Source of the DNA: Thermoplasmatales archaeon
GTDB lineage: Archaea; Thermoplasmatota; Thermoplasmata; Methanomassiliicoccales; Methanomethylophilaceae
Direction of reading: 5' to 3'
NCBI GenBank assembly: GCA_012515075.1
Contig: JAAYZC010000002.1
Location: 1 to 64,000, forward strand
DNA: 64,000 nt
The notes beneath the pieces were generated by a model. It saw nothing but the letters and a program-made list of their open reading frames with translations. It did not search any database and was not told the DNA's origin. Each line of letters starts with the position of its first letter. The first letter of the stretch is position 1. This document shows positions 39,007-49,379 of this stretch, one piece after another. The position numbers and the translations under genes were made by a program.

Positions 39007-39270
39007 ATGGCTACAGTAAAAACCAAACAGATAACGGATATGCTAGACTTGCTGTCAGACGACACATCCGTACCCAGAAACATAAGGAAAGGCGCGTCCG
39101 ACGCCAAGACCAGGCTCATGGACGCCAAAGAGGCCATGGACGTCCGCGCCACGAGCGCGATGATCGTCCTCGACGACCTCGCCAACGATCCTAACATCCC
39201 CCTCCACGCAAGGACGCTCATCTGGAACGTCATAAGCCAGCTTGAGCTCATAAGCAACCAGTCCAGCTGA
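39007..39270 (+). CDS. UPF0147 family protein
   Basis: DMLDLLSDDTSVPRNIRKGASDAKTRLMDAKEAMDVRATSAMIVLDDLANDPNIPLHARTLIWNVISQLE. Confidence 0.9.
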   Translation: MATVKTKQITDMLDLLSDDTSVPRNIRKGASDAKTRLMDAKEAMDVRATSAMIVLDDLANDPNIPLHARTLIWNVISQLELISNQSS

Positions 39271-39294
39271 CGCGGCACCGGGCCGCATTGCTGG

Positions 39295-39307
39295 CCCCCT
39301 GCGGGGG
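39295..39307. terminator. CCCCC-TGC-GGGGG hairpin between convergent genes
   Basis: perfect inverted repeat between the UPF0147 gene and guaAA. Confidence 0.5.
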
Positions 39308-39323
39308 ACCGGCGGCCCCGGAA

Positions 39324-39899
39324 TCATTTTTGCCAATCGTCTATTATCTTCAGGAAATTACGGAACATCTGGGGCCCGAACTCGGTGTGTTCGACCTCCG
39401 GATGGAACTGCACCCCGTATATCGGCCTGTCCGCGGAACGCACGGCCTCGACTGGGCAAGAAGAAGAGGATGCAGTGACCACGAAACCCTCGGGAACCTC
39501 CTTGACCTCGTCGTTGTGGGAGGCCCACACGCATATCCCATCGGGTATGCCTTTGAATATGTCCCCGTGATCGGATATCCTCAGGTCCACGTGGCCGAAC
39601 TCCGGGACCGCGCTCTCTCCAAGGGTGCCTCCGAAATGCTCGCACAGGAACTGCATCCCGGCGCATATGCCGAAAACGGGGAAGTCCGCCCTGTCCAGAT
39701 ATTCCCCGTTGTTGCCCATCGCATCGGCATCGGAGGCGACGTTGGGAGATCCGCCAGAGAGGACCAGCCCGTCCACGTCCGATATCTCGTCGAACGGCGT
39801 GGTGTTTTTTACGATTCTGGTGTCCACGCCGAGATATCTCAGAACGCGCCACTCGCGGTGTGTCCACTGACCGCCGTTATCGACGATGTAGACCTTCAT
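39324..39899 (-). CDS. guaAA: GMP synthase subunit A (glutamine amidotransferase)
   Basis: VYIVDNGGQWTHREWRVLRYLGVDTRIV...FGICAGMQFLCEHFGG...GVQFHPEVEHTEFG. Confidence 0.95.
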   Translation of the reverse strand: MKVYIVDNGGQWTHREWRVLRYLGVDTRIVKNTTPFDEISDVDGLVLSGGSPNVASDADAMGNNGEYLDRADFPVFGICAGMQFLCEHFGGTLGESAVPEFGHVDLRISDHGDIFKGIPDGICVWASHNDEVKEVPEGFVVTASSSSCPVEAVRSADRPIYGVQFHPEVEHTEFGPQMFRNFLKIIDDWQK

Positions 39900-39979
39900 G
39901 GGCGCTAATCATGGGCTTTCGATATAAAATTAACTGGGAAGGGGCCGCCCGCTGATCGGGAAGGGCGGCCTTTCCGGTT

Positions 39980-40927
39980 TCATTCCCACTCTATGGTTGC
40001 GGGCGGTTTATTGGTGATATCGTAGACCACGCGGTTGACCTGGGATTTCATCGTGTTGGTTATGCGAGAGGAAATCCTATCGAGAATCGCCGTCGGTATG
40101 GGGGCGTAGGTCGCCGTCATCCCGTCCACGGAGCAGACGGCCCGTATGACGACGGTTCTGCCGTATGCCCTCCTGTCGCCCTGCACCCCGACGGACCTTG
40201 AGGGAAGCAGGACGGCGAAGTACTGCCAGGGAAGCTCCATGCCACCCGATGCGGCCGCCTTGCCTATCTCATCCTCCACGATATAGCACGCCTCACGCAC
40301 TATGGCGACGTTCTCCGGGGTGACCTCCCCGAGACATCTCACGGCCAGTGCGGGGCCCGGGAAGGGCTGCCTCTCGGAGGACCTGACCCCCAGGAACCTG
40401 GCCACCTGTCTGACCTCGTCCTTGTACAGGTCCCTGAGGGGCTCGCAGAGGGACATCTCCATGTCCTTGGGCAGGCCTCCCACGTTGTGGTGGGACTTGA
40501 TGGTGTCACGGACCCCGTCCCCGCTCTCTATCCAGTCAGGTGCGATGGTGCCCTGGACCAGTGTGTCGGCGCCGAAGGATCTTGCCTCCCTCTCGAATAC
40601 CCGTATGAACCTCTCGCCTATTGCTTTCCTCTTGGCCTCTGGATCGGTGACACCTTTCAGGGCGGAGAAGAACTCTTCGGCCGCATCTACGACCTTGAAA
40701 TTGATGCCCATCTCCTGGAGCATCCCGCGGACCTCCTCTGTCTCGCCTTTCCTCATGAGCCCGCTGTCCACGTATATCGCTAGGAGTCTGTCCCCCACGG
40801 CCTTGCTGACCAGGGCCGCGGAGACCATGCTGTCGACCCCTCCGGAGCATGCGATTATGGCCTTTCCGGAGACCTGTGCTTTGATGCTCTCCAAACTCTC
40901 GTTAACGAAACCCTCAACATCCAACAT
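39980..40927 (-). CDS. guaAB: GMP synthase subunit B
   Basis: [40 protein letters not shown]...[19 protein letters not shown]-type C-terminus. Confidence 0.95.
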   Translation of the reverse strand: MLDVEGFVNESLESIKAQVSGKAIIACSGGVDSMVSAALVSKAVGDRLLAIYVDSGLMRKGETEEVRGMLQEMGINFKVVDAAEEFFSALKGVTDPEAKRKAIGERFIRVFEREARSFGADTLVQGTIAPDWIESGDGVRDTIKSHHNVGGLPKDMEMSLCEPLRDLYKDEVRQVARFLGVRSSERQPFPGPALAVRCLGEVTPENVAIVREACYIVEDEIGKAAASGGMELPWQYFAVLLPSRSVGVQGDRRAYGRTVVIRAVCSVDGMTATYAPIPTAILDRISSRITNTMKSQVNRVVYDITNKPPATIEWE

Positions 40928-41393
40928 TCGAGACCACCTGCTCAGAATCCTCGATTACCCTGTCCGCCATCTCCTCCCTGTAGGCGACGAGCCTCTCTGT
41001 CAGGGAGGGGTCGCCTATGCCCAGCATCTCGGCCGCGAGTATCGCGGCGTTCTCGCCACGGTCCAGACCGACCGCGGCGACCGGGATTCCTGGGGGCATC
41101 TGGACCACCGACAGCAGAGCGTCCAGCTCCAGCTTCCCGCTCACGGGGACGCCGATGACCGGCTTGTTCGTGAAGGATGCTATGACCCCGGGGAGGGCAG
41201 CCGACATGCCGGCGACCCCCACGAACACGTCCGCGTCGCTTCCCTTGACCAGCTCCTCCACCCTCCGGGGGGTCCTGTGCGCGGAAGCCACGGCCACACC
41301 GTACGATATCTTCAGCTTGTCGAAAACGGCCAGGGCTTTCTCGACCACCGGTAGGTCGCTCTTGCTGCCCATGATGACGAATACCTTTGGCAT
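40914..41393 (-). CDS. purE: N5-carboxyaminoimidazole ribonucleotide mutase
   Basis: [46 protein letters not shown]. Confidence 0.95.
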   Translation of the reverse strand: MPKVFVIMGSKSDLPVVEKALAVFDKLKISYGVAVASAHRTPRRVEELVKGSDADVFVGVAGMSAALPGVIASFTNKPVIGVPVSGKLELDALLSVVQMPPGIPVAAVGLDRGENAAILAAEMLGIGDPSLTERLVAYREEMADRVIEDSEQVVSNVGC

Positions 41394-41475
41394 CGTGCGT
41401 CTGACAGTCTCAAAGGATATAAAACCACCGAAACGGAGGGAAACAGATAAGAAGGGGGACCTGCCCCCAGAGGTT

Positions 41476-41784
41476 TCAGCTCTTCATCACGGCCACGAGG
41501 AAAATCCCCAGAGCGATGAGGGCGCCGATGAGCACGCCCATCAGGCCGACGAATGCATCGTATATCGTATCCCAGAGGGGCACTGACGCAAAGGGCTCCA
41601 CGTTGCTGTATCCGGTGAGGTACGCCCATACCACGCCGACGGCGAGGCCGACGGCGAATAGGACGATACCGACAACTCTGCTCTTCCCGCTACCGAAGTA
41701 CGCCGAGAAGATGCCGACGATTATCATCACTAACGCGAAGACCAGGACGATGACCGTCAGGAATGACATCCAATCCCAAACCAT
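41476..41784 (-). CDS. small membrane protein (3 predicted TM segments)
   Basis: hydrophobic segments [59 protein letters not shown]. Confidence 0.7.
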   Translation of the reverse strand: MVWDWMSFLTVIVLVFALVMIIVGIFSAYFGSGKSRVVGIVLFAVGLAVGVVWAYLTGYSNVEPFASVPLWDTIYDAFVGLMGVLIGALIALGIFLVAVMKS

Positions 41785-41889
41785 TTGTTTTCCTCCAAAG
41801 AGTATCCTTCATGTTCGCCTAGGCGACATTGAACCTAGCTACTGCAACACGCTAAATCTTATTTAATCTTTCACTGTTTGGAACCCCCC

Positions 41890-41975
41890 CAGACCTTCGC
41901 CGGGAAGGCCGCGGCGGCGCCTGTTCGGAGATGCGGCGGCCATGCTCTGAACCGGCTGGACACCCTGAGATAGGA
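41890..41975. other. GC-rich structured intergenic island, possible ncRNA
   Basis: GACCTTC-GCCGG-GAAGGCC hairpin and GGCCGC...GCGGCC pairing inside an AT-rich intergenic region with TATA-like flanks. Confidence 0.25.
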
Positions 41976-42087
41976 ACAAATACGGGTATCGTTCTGGTAA
42001 TTAAAATAAATCCATTAGTTTATATACTAAGTCTGTTTACGTTGAGATGTAGATGGTATAAAGCTATCTGTCCCGGGAACGAACTGC

Positions 42088-42357
42088 ATGGATTTTTTAG
42101 GCACTGTTGAAGAAACGACATCCGAGGGCCGGGTGATCGTGAAGGCGGAGGCCCTGCCAGACGTGGGAGACATGGTGTTCGACCAGAGACGTACCAGGAT
42201 GGGATCGGTGAGGAGGATATTCGGGCCCGTTGACGGGCCGTACGTGTCCGTATCGGTTTCAGACAGATCCCTGCTGGACGGAATCAAGGGAAGTAAGCTC
42301 TATTACGAAGGGGTGACCCAGCATGGTAAAGGTAAGAGAAGGAACAGAAGAGATTGA
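42088..42357 (+). CDS. gar1: H/ACA RNP protein Gar1
   Basis: [57 protein letters not shown]; ggtataaag about 27 nt upstream. Confidence 0.9.
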   Translation: MDFLGTVEETTSEGRVIVKAEALPDVGDMVFDQRRTRMGSVRRIFGPVDGPYVSVSVSDRSLLDGIKGSKLYYEGVTQHGKGKRRNRRD

Positions 42358-43255
42358 GGCATGTCCTGAGTGCGGGAGCCGCCACCTTGTCCGTGATTAC
42401 GAACGGGGGGAGCTGCTGTGCGAGGACTGCGGTCTGGTACTCGACGACCAGTTCATAGACCAGGGACCCGAATGGAGGGCGTTCGACGTAGAGCAGGGAG
42501 AGAAAAGGGCCCGTACCGGCGCCCCGATGACCTATACCATTCACGACAAGGGGCTTTCAACGGAGATATCCTGGAAGAACAAGGACAGCTACGGCAAGAG
42601 CATCCCCACCAGGAACAGGGCCCAACTGTACAGGCTAAGGAAATGGCAGAGGAGGATACGCGTATCCAACGCCACGGAGAGGAACCTTGCCTTCGCCCTG
42701 TCCGAACTGGACAGGATGGCCTCGGCCATGGGGCTTCCCAGGAACGTCAGGGAGACCGCGGCCATGGTCTACAGGAAGGCCGTCAACAAGAACCTGATAA
42801 GGGGCAGGTCCATAGAGGGAGTCGTGGCGGCGTCCCTTTACGCCGCCTGCAGGCAGTGCGGCGTGCCTAGGACCCTGGACGAGGTTGCCAGCTCAAGCCG
42901 CGTCGGCAGGAAGGAGATCGGAAGGACCTACAGGTTCATGACCCGCGAGCTGAAGCTCAAGCTCATGCCCACCAAACCCCAGGATTATGTCCAGAGGTTC
43001 TGCTCGGAGCTGAAGCTGAGCGGAGAGGTGCAGAGCAAGGCCGCGGAGATTCTGAAAGACGCCTCGGAAAAGGAGCTCACCTCGGGTCGCGGTCCCACCG
43101 GGGTCGCGGCCGCGGCGATATACATATCGTCGATTCTGTGCAACGAACGCAGGACCCAGAGGGAGGTCGCGGATGTCGCGGGAGTGACCGAGGTCACCAT
43201 AAGGAACAGGTACAAGGAGCTCACGGAGAAGCTGGGAATAGAGATACAGCTCTGA
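42323..43255 (+). CDS. tfb: transcription initiation factor TFB
   Basis: [42 protein letters not shown], two cyclin repeats. Confidence 0.97.
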   Translation: MVKVREGTEEIEACPECGSRHLVRDYERGELLCEDCGLVLDDQFIDQGPEWRAFDVEQGEKRARTGAPMTYTIHDKGLSTEISWKNKDSYGKSIPTRNRAQLYRLRKWQRRIRVSNATERNLAFALSELDRMASAMGLPRNVRETAAMVYRKAVNKNLIRGRSIEGVVAASLYAACRQCGVPRTLDEVASSSRVGRKEIGRTYRFMTRELKLKLMPTKPQDYVQRFCSELKLSGEVQSKAAEILKDASEKELTSGRGPTGVAAAAIYISSILCNERRTQREVADVAGVTEVTIRNRYKELTEKLGIEIQL

Positions 43256-43292
43256 CCCGAATCCCGAAAAAATCCGACCCCGTGTTATCGGC

Positions 43293-43313
43293 GCCTGCCC
43301 CGTCGGGGCGGGC
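43293..43313. terminator. GCCTGCCCC-GTC-GGGGCGGGC hairpin between convergent genes
   Basis: 9-bp stem (one G-U) with 3-nt loop between tfb and endA. Confidence 0.5.
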
Positions 43314-43317
43314 ACCC

Positions 43318-44370
43318 TCAGGGCCTGAACCATCTGAACTCCAGATATTCAGTGCCCTCGCTGACACGACAGAAAAGTATCTCCTTCTTGACGCCTCCGG
43401 AGAGACGCACGGTCCTGGAGATCTCGGGCCACATGGCCACGTTGGATGCCGACACCGCGTGCACGAGATACCTGGCATGACAGTCATCTGGGGACCTCTC
43501 GTAGACCCTGAAATGGGTTCCGTACTTGAATCCGGTCTTCACTACGAGGCCCCGTCTCCTGAGATCCTCGAAGGCCCTCAGCCTAATGTCGAACTCGTCC
43601 TGGGACGCCCTTCCGAAATCGACGAGATCCTGTGAGGACATGGCCGCCCCTGTCTCGGAGGATACCACATCCAGAGCGCCCTCCCTCATCAGGAAGCAGC
43701 TCTCTATTATGGACAGCTGGAGGATGTTGTTGAGCATCTTTCCGTAGAACCCCGCCGCCCTTATCCTCTCAGCCTCCTCCTTTGAGAACACGAAAACGCG
43801 GTCCCTGATGAGCCTGCCCGCGGCCTTCCCCTCTATAGGCAGTACGGGGGCCTCGCCCCGGGGATCGCGGACGGACATGTTGTAGTAGGTCAGGTCCCCT
43901 TCCTCGTCCACCACGCCGTAGAGCAGCTGCTTGCCCTTAGCCGCCGTCTCGGACACCTCCCCGGAGAATGTGCCTATGTCGAAAGCCGTCCTCTCGGACG
44001 CGGCGCGGACCATGTATATCGGGCGGGAGTCGCTCATGGTCTTGCCGCGGGGGAACACAGACATGTCGAAGCCCCCGGATTCCACTTTGACCACGAAACC
44101 GCGCTGCCGCATGTCCCTGTATACCATGTACTTGATGTCGAAGCCCTCCAGCACCGAGGACGAGTGGTTGAACAGCTCTTCAAAGGTCAGCGGAGAGCCG
44201 TTCTGCGAAACCTCGATCCTGGAGGACTCGAGCAGATACGTCGCCTCCGCCAGATCCAGATCCAGCCCGCCTCCCCTGCGGGGGTAACCGTAGTTCCCCC
44301 TGTTATAGAGCTGGTTGCCTTCCTTCTGATCGGATACGACCACAGTGTCTCCCGCGAGCTCCCCCGACAT
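43318..44370 (-). CDS. endA: tRNA-splicing endonuclease (two-domain form)
   Basis: two endonuclease-like repeats, each with a TGFKYGTHFRVY / ESGGFDMSVFPRG-type motif and a YLVHAVSAS / IYMVRAAS strand. Confidence 0.85.
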   Translation of the reverse strand: MSGELAGDTVVVSDQKEGNQLYNRGNYGYPRRGGGLDLDLAEATYLLESSRIEVSQNGSPLTFEELFNHSSSVLEGFDIKYMVYRDMRQRGFVVKVESGGFDMSVFPRGKTMSDSRPIYMVRAASERTAFDIGTFSGEVSETAAKGKQLLYGVVDEEGDLTYYNMSVRDPRGEAPVLPIEGKAAGRLIRDRVFVFSKEEAERIRAAGFYGKMLNNILQLSIIESCFLMREGALDVVSSETGAAMSSQDLVDFGRASQDEFDIRLRAFEDLRRRGLVVKTGFKYGTHFRVYERSPDDCHARYLVHAVSASNVAMWPEISRTVRLSGGVKKEILFCRVSEGTEYLEFRWFRP

Positions 44371-44460
44371 GGTTCCGATGTAGAATACTGGCGTATAAAT
44401 CTGTTACCATGTGCGAGGGTCGGGAAGGAAAAGGAGCCCGCCGGGGCGGGCGGTTTGCAC

Positions 44461-45786
44461 TCAGCACTCTCTGGCCGAAGAGGGCAGGGTGCCGGTGAGG
44501 TACTGGTCGTAACCGTACAGGTCCAGAAGCCCGTGGCCGGATAGACAGAAGACTATAGTCTTCTCCTCATTGGCCCTCTTGGCCTCCAGGGCGAGGTCTA
44601 TGGCGCCCTTTAGCGCGTGGCAGGACTCGGGCGCGGGTATTATGCCCTCGGTCCTTGCCATGAGGACCCCGGCCTCGAACGTCTCGGTCTGATCATAAGA
44701 CCTGGCACTTACGAACTTCTGATCGTACGCGGCGGATACGAGCGGCGACATCCCGTGGTATCTCAGTCCTCCCGCATGAATGCCGCTTGGTATGAAGTCG
44801 GAACCCAGGGTGTACATCATCAGCAGCGGTGTCATTCCGCCGGCGTCCCCGAAGTCGTATCTGAACTCCCCCCCGGTCAGGGAGGGGGCCGCCTCAGGCT
44901 CCACGGCGACGAACTCGCAGTCGGTCTTCCCCCGGATCCTCTCCCCAATCATAGGGAAGGTGAAGCCGGCGAAGTTCGATCCGCCGCCGACGCAGGCGAC
45001 CATGTAGTCCGGGTCTATCTCGGCCGCCTCCATCTGCTCCATGGTCTCCTGTCCTATGACCGTCTGGTGCAGCATGACGTGATTGAGAACGCTTCCCAGG
45101 CTGTAGCAGCACTCCGGATCGCCGGCCGCCATCTCGCACGCCTCTGATATCGCTATGCCCAGGGAGCCGGACGTGCCGGGATGCTCCTTCAGCACCTTCC
45201 TGCCGTATGCGGTCATGGGGCTGGGCGATGCGTGGACCGTCGAGCCGTAGGTGTGTATTATCGTCTTCCTGAGGGGTTTCTGGTCGTAGCTGCCGCGCAC
45301 CATGAACACCGTGCAGTCTATGTCGAAGAGGTTGCACACCATGGCCAGGGCCGTCCCCCACTGTCCGGCGCCCGTCTCCGTCGTGAGATTCTTCACGCCG
45401 CATTCCGCATTGTAGTAGGCCTGGGCCAGGGCGGTGTTGCCCTTGTGGCTTCCTAGAGGGCTCATGTCCTCCCGCTTGAAGTATATCTTCGCCGGGGTCT
45501 TCAGATACCTTTCCAGCCTGTAAGCCCTCTGGAGGGGGGCCGGTCTGTTGAGGTAGATGTAGTTGTCCCTGACCTCCTCCGGTATGTCGATGTACCGTTC
45601 AGCAGACATCTCCTGTCTTATGATGTCCTTGCAGAAGATGGGTTCCATGTCCTCGGGACAGAGGGGCTTCATGGTTGCGGGGTTTAGAGGGGGCTTGAGC
45701 CCGGGTATGTCTGCCACGAGGTTGTACCATCTCTTGGGGATGTGCTCGGGGGGAAGGTCGACTCTCGCGTCTCTCGGTATAGTCAT
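44461..45786 (-). CDS. TrpB2-type tryptophan synthase beta chain
   Basis: RPAPLQRAYRLERYLKTPAKIYFKREDMSPLGSHKGNTALAQAYYNAECG...TETGAGQWG; start at 45786 or 45798. Confidence 0.93.
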   Translation of the reverse strand: MTIPRDARVDLPPEHIPKRWYNLVADIPGLKPPLNPATMKPLCPEDMEPIFCKDIIRQEMSAERYIDIPEEVRDNYIYLNRPAPLQRAYRLERYLKTPAKIYFKREDMSPLGSHKGNTALAQAYYNAECGVKNLTTETGAGQWGTALAMVCNLFDIDCTVFMVRGSYDQKPLRKTIIHTYGSTVHASPSPMTAYGRKVLKEHPGTSGSLGIAISEACEMAAGDPECCYSLGSVLNHVMLHQTVIGQETMEQMEAAEIDPDYMVACVGGGSNFAGFTFPMIGERIRGKTDCEFVAVEPEAAPSLTGGEFRYDFGDAGGMTPLLMMYTLGSDFIPSGIHAGGLRYHGMSPLVSAAYDQKFVSARSYDQTETFEAGVLMARTEGIIPAPESCHALKGAIDLALEAKRANEEKTIVFCLSGHGLLDLYGYDQYLTGTLPSSAREC

Positions 45787-45887
45787 GACACTTGTCATAC
45801 ATTATCTATATTTATACATTATGTACATTAATGTATATTGTTATACATCCATATACACAAAAATAAATGAAAACGTTGCATATAACG

Positions 45888-45915
45888 ATATGTTTATATA
45901 GAATATCAAACATAT
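45888..45915. promoter_or_regulatory. ATATGTTT-N12-AAACATAT inverted repeat flanking the TATA box of the heat-shock-type operon
   Basis: exact 8-bp arms, TTTATATA between, about 40-65 nt upstream of the regulator start. Confidence 0.6.
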
Positions 45916-45955
45916 TCATATGTTGTGAACCTTGGGTTGATAACCTGGTGATGAA

Positions 45956-46591
45956 ATGGATGACGTGGACATGCTACTGTCGATAATAGAGAATCCCACG
46001 AGGCGGAGGATCCTTGAGGCCCTTGTCAGGGAGCCCCACTACCCTCTTCAGCTTTCGAAGAGGCTGGGGATCAGCCAGCAGGCTGTGGTCAAGAACCTCA
46101 ACTTGCTCGAGAGGAACGGGATGGTAGTGAGCTACAGGGAGAGCAGTTCCATTGGACCGGTCAGGACCGTGTACCAGCCCAGTTCCGAATTCACGCTGGT
46201 CGTGGACATGCGCAGCGGCATGTTCGTGACCCGTGTGCTCGAACCCTCCGAAGGGTCCGAGTACGCCGGAGAACGCACAGTCCCGAATAACGACTTCAGC
46301 TTGGAGGAGGTGAGGAGAAGGATATCGGATATAGACGGGAAGATGGAGGAGTTGGAGAGAAAGCGCTCCGCGCTTCTGGGGGAACGCGAGGACCTGCTTT
46401 CATCTTCCATGGACAGGCTTTCCGAGGGCGACTACTCGCACAGATACCTTCTGTACGAACTGCTCAACTGTCCGGAAGCGGGCCTCCGGGATATCTCAAA
46501 GAAGTTCAACGCCAACGAGGAGACTGTGAGGGAGATGGCCGCCGAGATAGACATTGCTCTCGGCGCACAGGAGAAGGAGATGATGATGTGA
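45956..46591 (+). CDS. ArsR-like winged-helix regulator (HSR1-type heat shock regulator)
   Basis: [51 protein letters not shown]; operon with cdc48 and hsp20. Confidence 0.85.
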   Translation: MDDVDMLLSIIENPTRRRILEALVREPHYPLQLSKRLGISQQAVVKNLNLLERNGMVVSYRESSSIGPVRTVYQPSSEFTLVVDMRSGMFVTRVLEPSEGSEYAGERTVPNNDFSLEEVRRRISDIDGKMEELERKRSALLGEREDLLSSSMDRLSEGDYSHRYLLYELLNCPEAGLRDISKKFNANEETVREMAAEIDIALGAQEKEMMM

Positions 46592-48762
46592 CATTGAAAG
46601 ACAAGGCATTCAAGGTGGCCGAGCTGAAACCCAGCGAGGCCGGAAGGGGCATAGCCCGTATAGACCCCGAGCTCATGGACATAATCGGGCTCAAATCGGG
46701 GGACATAGTGCAGATAGACGGTGAGAGGAGGACGGCGGTCAAGGTCCTCAGGGGCGAGGCCGAGGATGCGAACCGCGGCATAGTCAGGATAGACGGTTCC
46801 ACCAGGCGCAACGCCGGCACCTCGATAGACGAACGTGTGGATGTCAGGAAGATAACCGCCAAGAACGCCGAGAAGATCGTGTTCTCCCCCACCGAGCAGC
46901 TGAGGCTGCAGGGAGGAGAGGAATATCTTAGACAGGTCATGGAGGGCCGCGTCTTCGCCAAGGGCGATACGATAACCCTGAACGTAATGGGCAACAAGAT
47001 TGACCTTGTGGTCACGTCCTTCACGCCTTCCGCAGAAGCGACGATGATGACGGGGGCGACCGAGGTCAAGATCTCGGATAAGCCCGTGGCCGCCGGCAGA
47101 GAGGTTCCCAAGGTGTCCTACGACGACATCGGAGGGCTCGGGGACGAGGTGAAGAAGATCAGGGAGATGGTAGAACTACCTCTGAAGCATCCCGAACTCT
47201 TCAAGAGGCTCGGCGTGGAGGCTCCCCAGGGCGTCCTGCTGCACGGGCCCCCCGGGACGGGAAAGACCATGCTCGCCAAGGCCGTGGCCGGGGAGACGAG
47301 CAGCAACTTCATATCCATAGGCGGTCCGGAGATCATGAGCAAGTTCTACGGAGAGTCCGAGGGAAAGCTCAGGGAGATATTCCAGGACGCCGAGGAGAAC
47401 GCTCCGAGCATAATATTCATTGACGAGATCGATTCCATCGCCCCCAAGAGGGACGAGGTGACCGGAGAAGCCGAGAGACGCGTCGTGGCACAGCTCCTGG
47501 CGCTGATGGATGGCCTCAACGCGCGCGGAAAGGTTGTCGTCATCGGTGCAACTAACAGACCCAACGCGATAGATGAGGCCCTCAGGAGACCGGGTAGATT
47601 CGACAGGGAGATAGAGATCAAGATCCCCAACAGGGACGGACGCCTCGAGATACTGCAGATACACACCAGGGGAATGCCCCTGGCCGACGACGTGAACCTC
47701 GAGGACCTTGCCGACAAGACCCACGGATACGCCGGGGCGGACCTGACGGCCCTCTCCAAGGAGGCGGCGATGGCCGCATTGCGCCGCGTGATCCCGGAGA
47801 TGGACCTTGAATCGGAGGAGATACCCGTGGAGACCCTGAACAAGATAAGGGTCACCAAGGACGATTTCCGCATCGCCCTGAAGGATCTGCAGCCCGCCAC
47901 GATGAGGGAGGTTCTGATAGAGAAGCCCCGGGTCAGGTGGGAGGACATAGGCGCACTGGAGTCTGCAAAGCAGGAGCTGAAGGAAGCCGTGGAGTGGCCC
48001 CTCAAGTACGCGAAGGTGTTCGAACACATGAACGCGAAACCTCCGAAGGGCATACTGCTCTACGGTCCCCCCGGCACTGGAAAGACCATGCTCGCCAAGG
48101 CCGTGGCCACGGAGTCGGAGGCAAACTTCATCGCGGTGAAGGGACCGGAGTTCCTGAACAAGTGGGTCGGCGAATCGGAGAAGGCCGTTAGGGAGACTTT
48201 CAGGAAAGCCAGACTGGCCTCCCCGTGTGTCATATTCATGGACGAGATAGACTCCATAGCACCCAGGAGAGGCACGGGAAGCGACAGCAACGTTACGGAG
48301 AGGGTGATATCCCAGATGCTGACGGAAATGGACGGCCTGGAGGCCCTGAACGACGTGGTCGTCATAGCGGCCACCAACCGGCCGGACATCATAGATCCCG
48401 CCCTGCTCAGACCCGGAAGGTTCGACAGGAGCATATACATCGCTCTTCCGGACGAGGAGTCCAGGAAGGCCATATTCGGGATACACACTGCCGGAAAGCC
48501 CCTGGAGGAGGATGTGGACATAGATTACCTGGCCGACAGGACCGACGGATGCACTGGCGCCGATATAGCCGCCATATGCAACGAGGCGGTAATGTCCGCC
48601 GTGAGGAGACTCGTCGCCTCCGGCAGCATGCCTTCCGAAGAGGAACTGGCCGCTTGCAGGGTGGGAAAGGACGACTTCGTCAAGGCGATCGAGAAGTTCG
48701 GTCCGGCCTCGGCAGAGGAGCTCAAGAGATACAAGGACAAGAGTGAAGAAAACAAGGGGTGA
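46588..48762 (+). CDS. cdc48: CDC48/VAT AAA+ ATPase
   Basis: two Walker A ([15 protein letters not shown]) modules; N-domain [23 protein letters not shown]. Confidence 0.97.
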   Translation: MTLKDKAFKVAELKPSEAGRGIARIDPELMDIIGLKSGDIVQIDGERRTAVKVLRGEAEDANRGIVRIDGSTRRNAGTSIDERVDVRKITAKNAEKIVFSPTEQLRLQGGEEYLRQVMEGRVFAKGDTITLNVMGNKIDLVVTSFTPSAEATMMTGATEVKISDKPVAAGREVPKVSYDDIGGLGDEVKKIREMVELPLKHPELFKRLGVEAPQGVLLHGPPGTGKTMLAKAVAGETSSNFISIGGPEIMSKFYGESEGKLREIFQDAEENAPSIIFIDEIDSIAPKRDEVTGEAERRVVAQLLALMDGLNARGKVVVIGATNRPNAIDEALRRPGRFDREIEIKIPNRDGRLEILQIHTRGMPLADDVNLEDLADKTHGYAGADLTALSKEAAMAALRRVIPEMDLESEEIPVETLNKIRVTKDDFRIALKDLQPATMREVLIEKPRVRWEDIGALESAKQELKEAVEWPLKYAKVFEHMNAKPPKGILLYGPPGTGKTMLAKAVATESEANFIAVKGPEFLNKWVGESEKAVRETFRKARLASPCVIFMDEIDSIAPRRGTGSDSNVTERVISQMLTEMDGLEALNDVVVIAATNRPDIIDPALLRPGRFDRSIYIALPDEESRKAIFGIHTAGKPLEEDVDIDYLADRTDGCTGADIAAICNEAVMSAVRRLVASGSMPSEEELAACRVGKDDFVKAIEKFGPASAEELKRYKDKSEENKG

Positions 48763-48766
48763 TGAA

Positions 48767-49237
48767 ATGACCGACATATGGGACGACCTCTTTGGAGGTC
48801 TGGACGAATTCAACAAAAGGATGGAACGCATGTTCACGGAGATCAGCGGCCCGGGGGTCAAGACCTACGGGTACACAATGTACCGCGGGCCCGATGGCGT
48901 GCCGCATATACGCGAGTACGGCAACGCAAGGGAGGAGCGGTTGATATCGGGCGGCACGGTCCGCGAGCCTCTCACCGACGTGTGCAAGGACGGAGAGATC
49001 GTCAGAGTGGTGGTGGAGCTTCCCGGCGTAAGCAAGGAGGACATCCGCCTGGAAGGCACGGAGAGCACGATCTGCGTCTCGGTGGACACTCCCTCGAAGA
49101 AATTCGAGAAGAAACTGGCACTGCCTTGCAATGTCGTGCCGGACTCCGCCAAGGCGATGTACAACAACGGGATTCTCGAGATAACCCTGAACTCCGCGGA
49201 GGCCGCACCGAAGGGCAGGACCATTCCCGTCGAGTGA
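48767..49237 (+). CDS. Hsp20/alpha-crystallin small heat shock protein
   Basis: LTDVCKDGEIVRVVVELPGVSKEDIRLEGTESTICVSVDT...YNNGILEITLNS. Confidence 0.9.
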   Translation: MTDIWDDLFGGLDEFNKRMERMFTEISGPGVKTYGYTMYRGPDGVPHIREYGNAREERLISGGTVREPLTDVCKDGEIVRVVVELPGVSKEDIRLEGTESTICVSVDTPSKKFEKKLALPCNVVPDSAKAMYNNGILEITLNSAEAAPKGRTIPVE

Positions 49238-49379
49238 TTCTGCAACAGCGGCCGGACGCGTCCTCCTTTCGCCCGGCCGAAATCTTTTATCGTGGTTATC
49301 TGGCTATAATGCACGCGCATTCGGGGGGCTTGCAGATGGATTGTCCTGTTTTATATAGAAGGACAACCACTATTGTATT

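Noticed and set aside
41925-41975. C/D box sRNA (GATG...CTGA...CTGA)
   Set aside because: No proper RUGAUGA boxes or spacing; left only as an unspecified structured island.
47176-48861. 561-aa minus-strand ORF
   Set aside because: Antisense shadow of cdc48/hsp20; no recognisable family.
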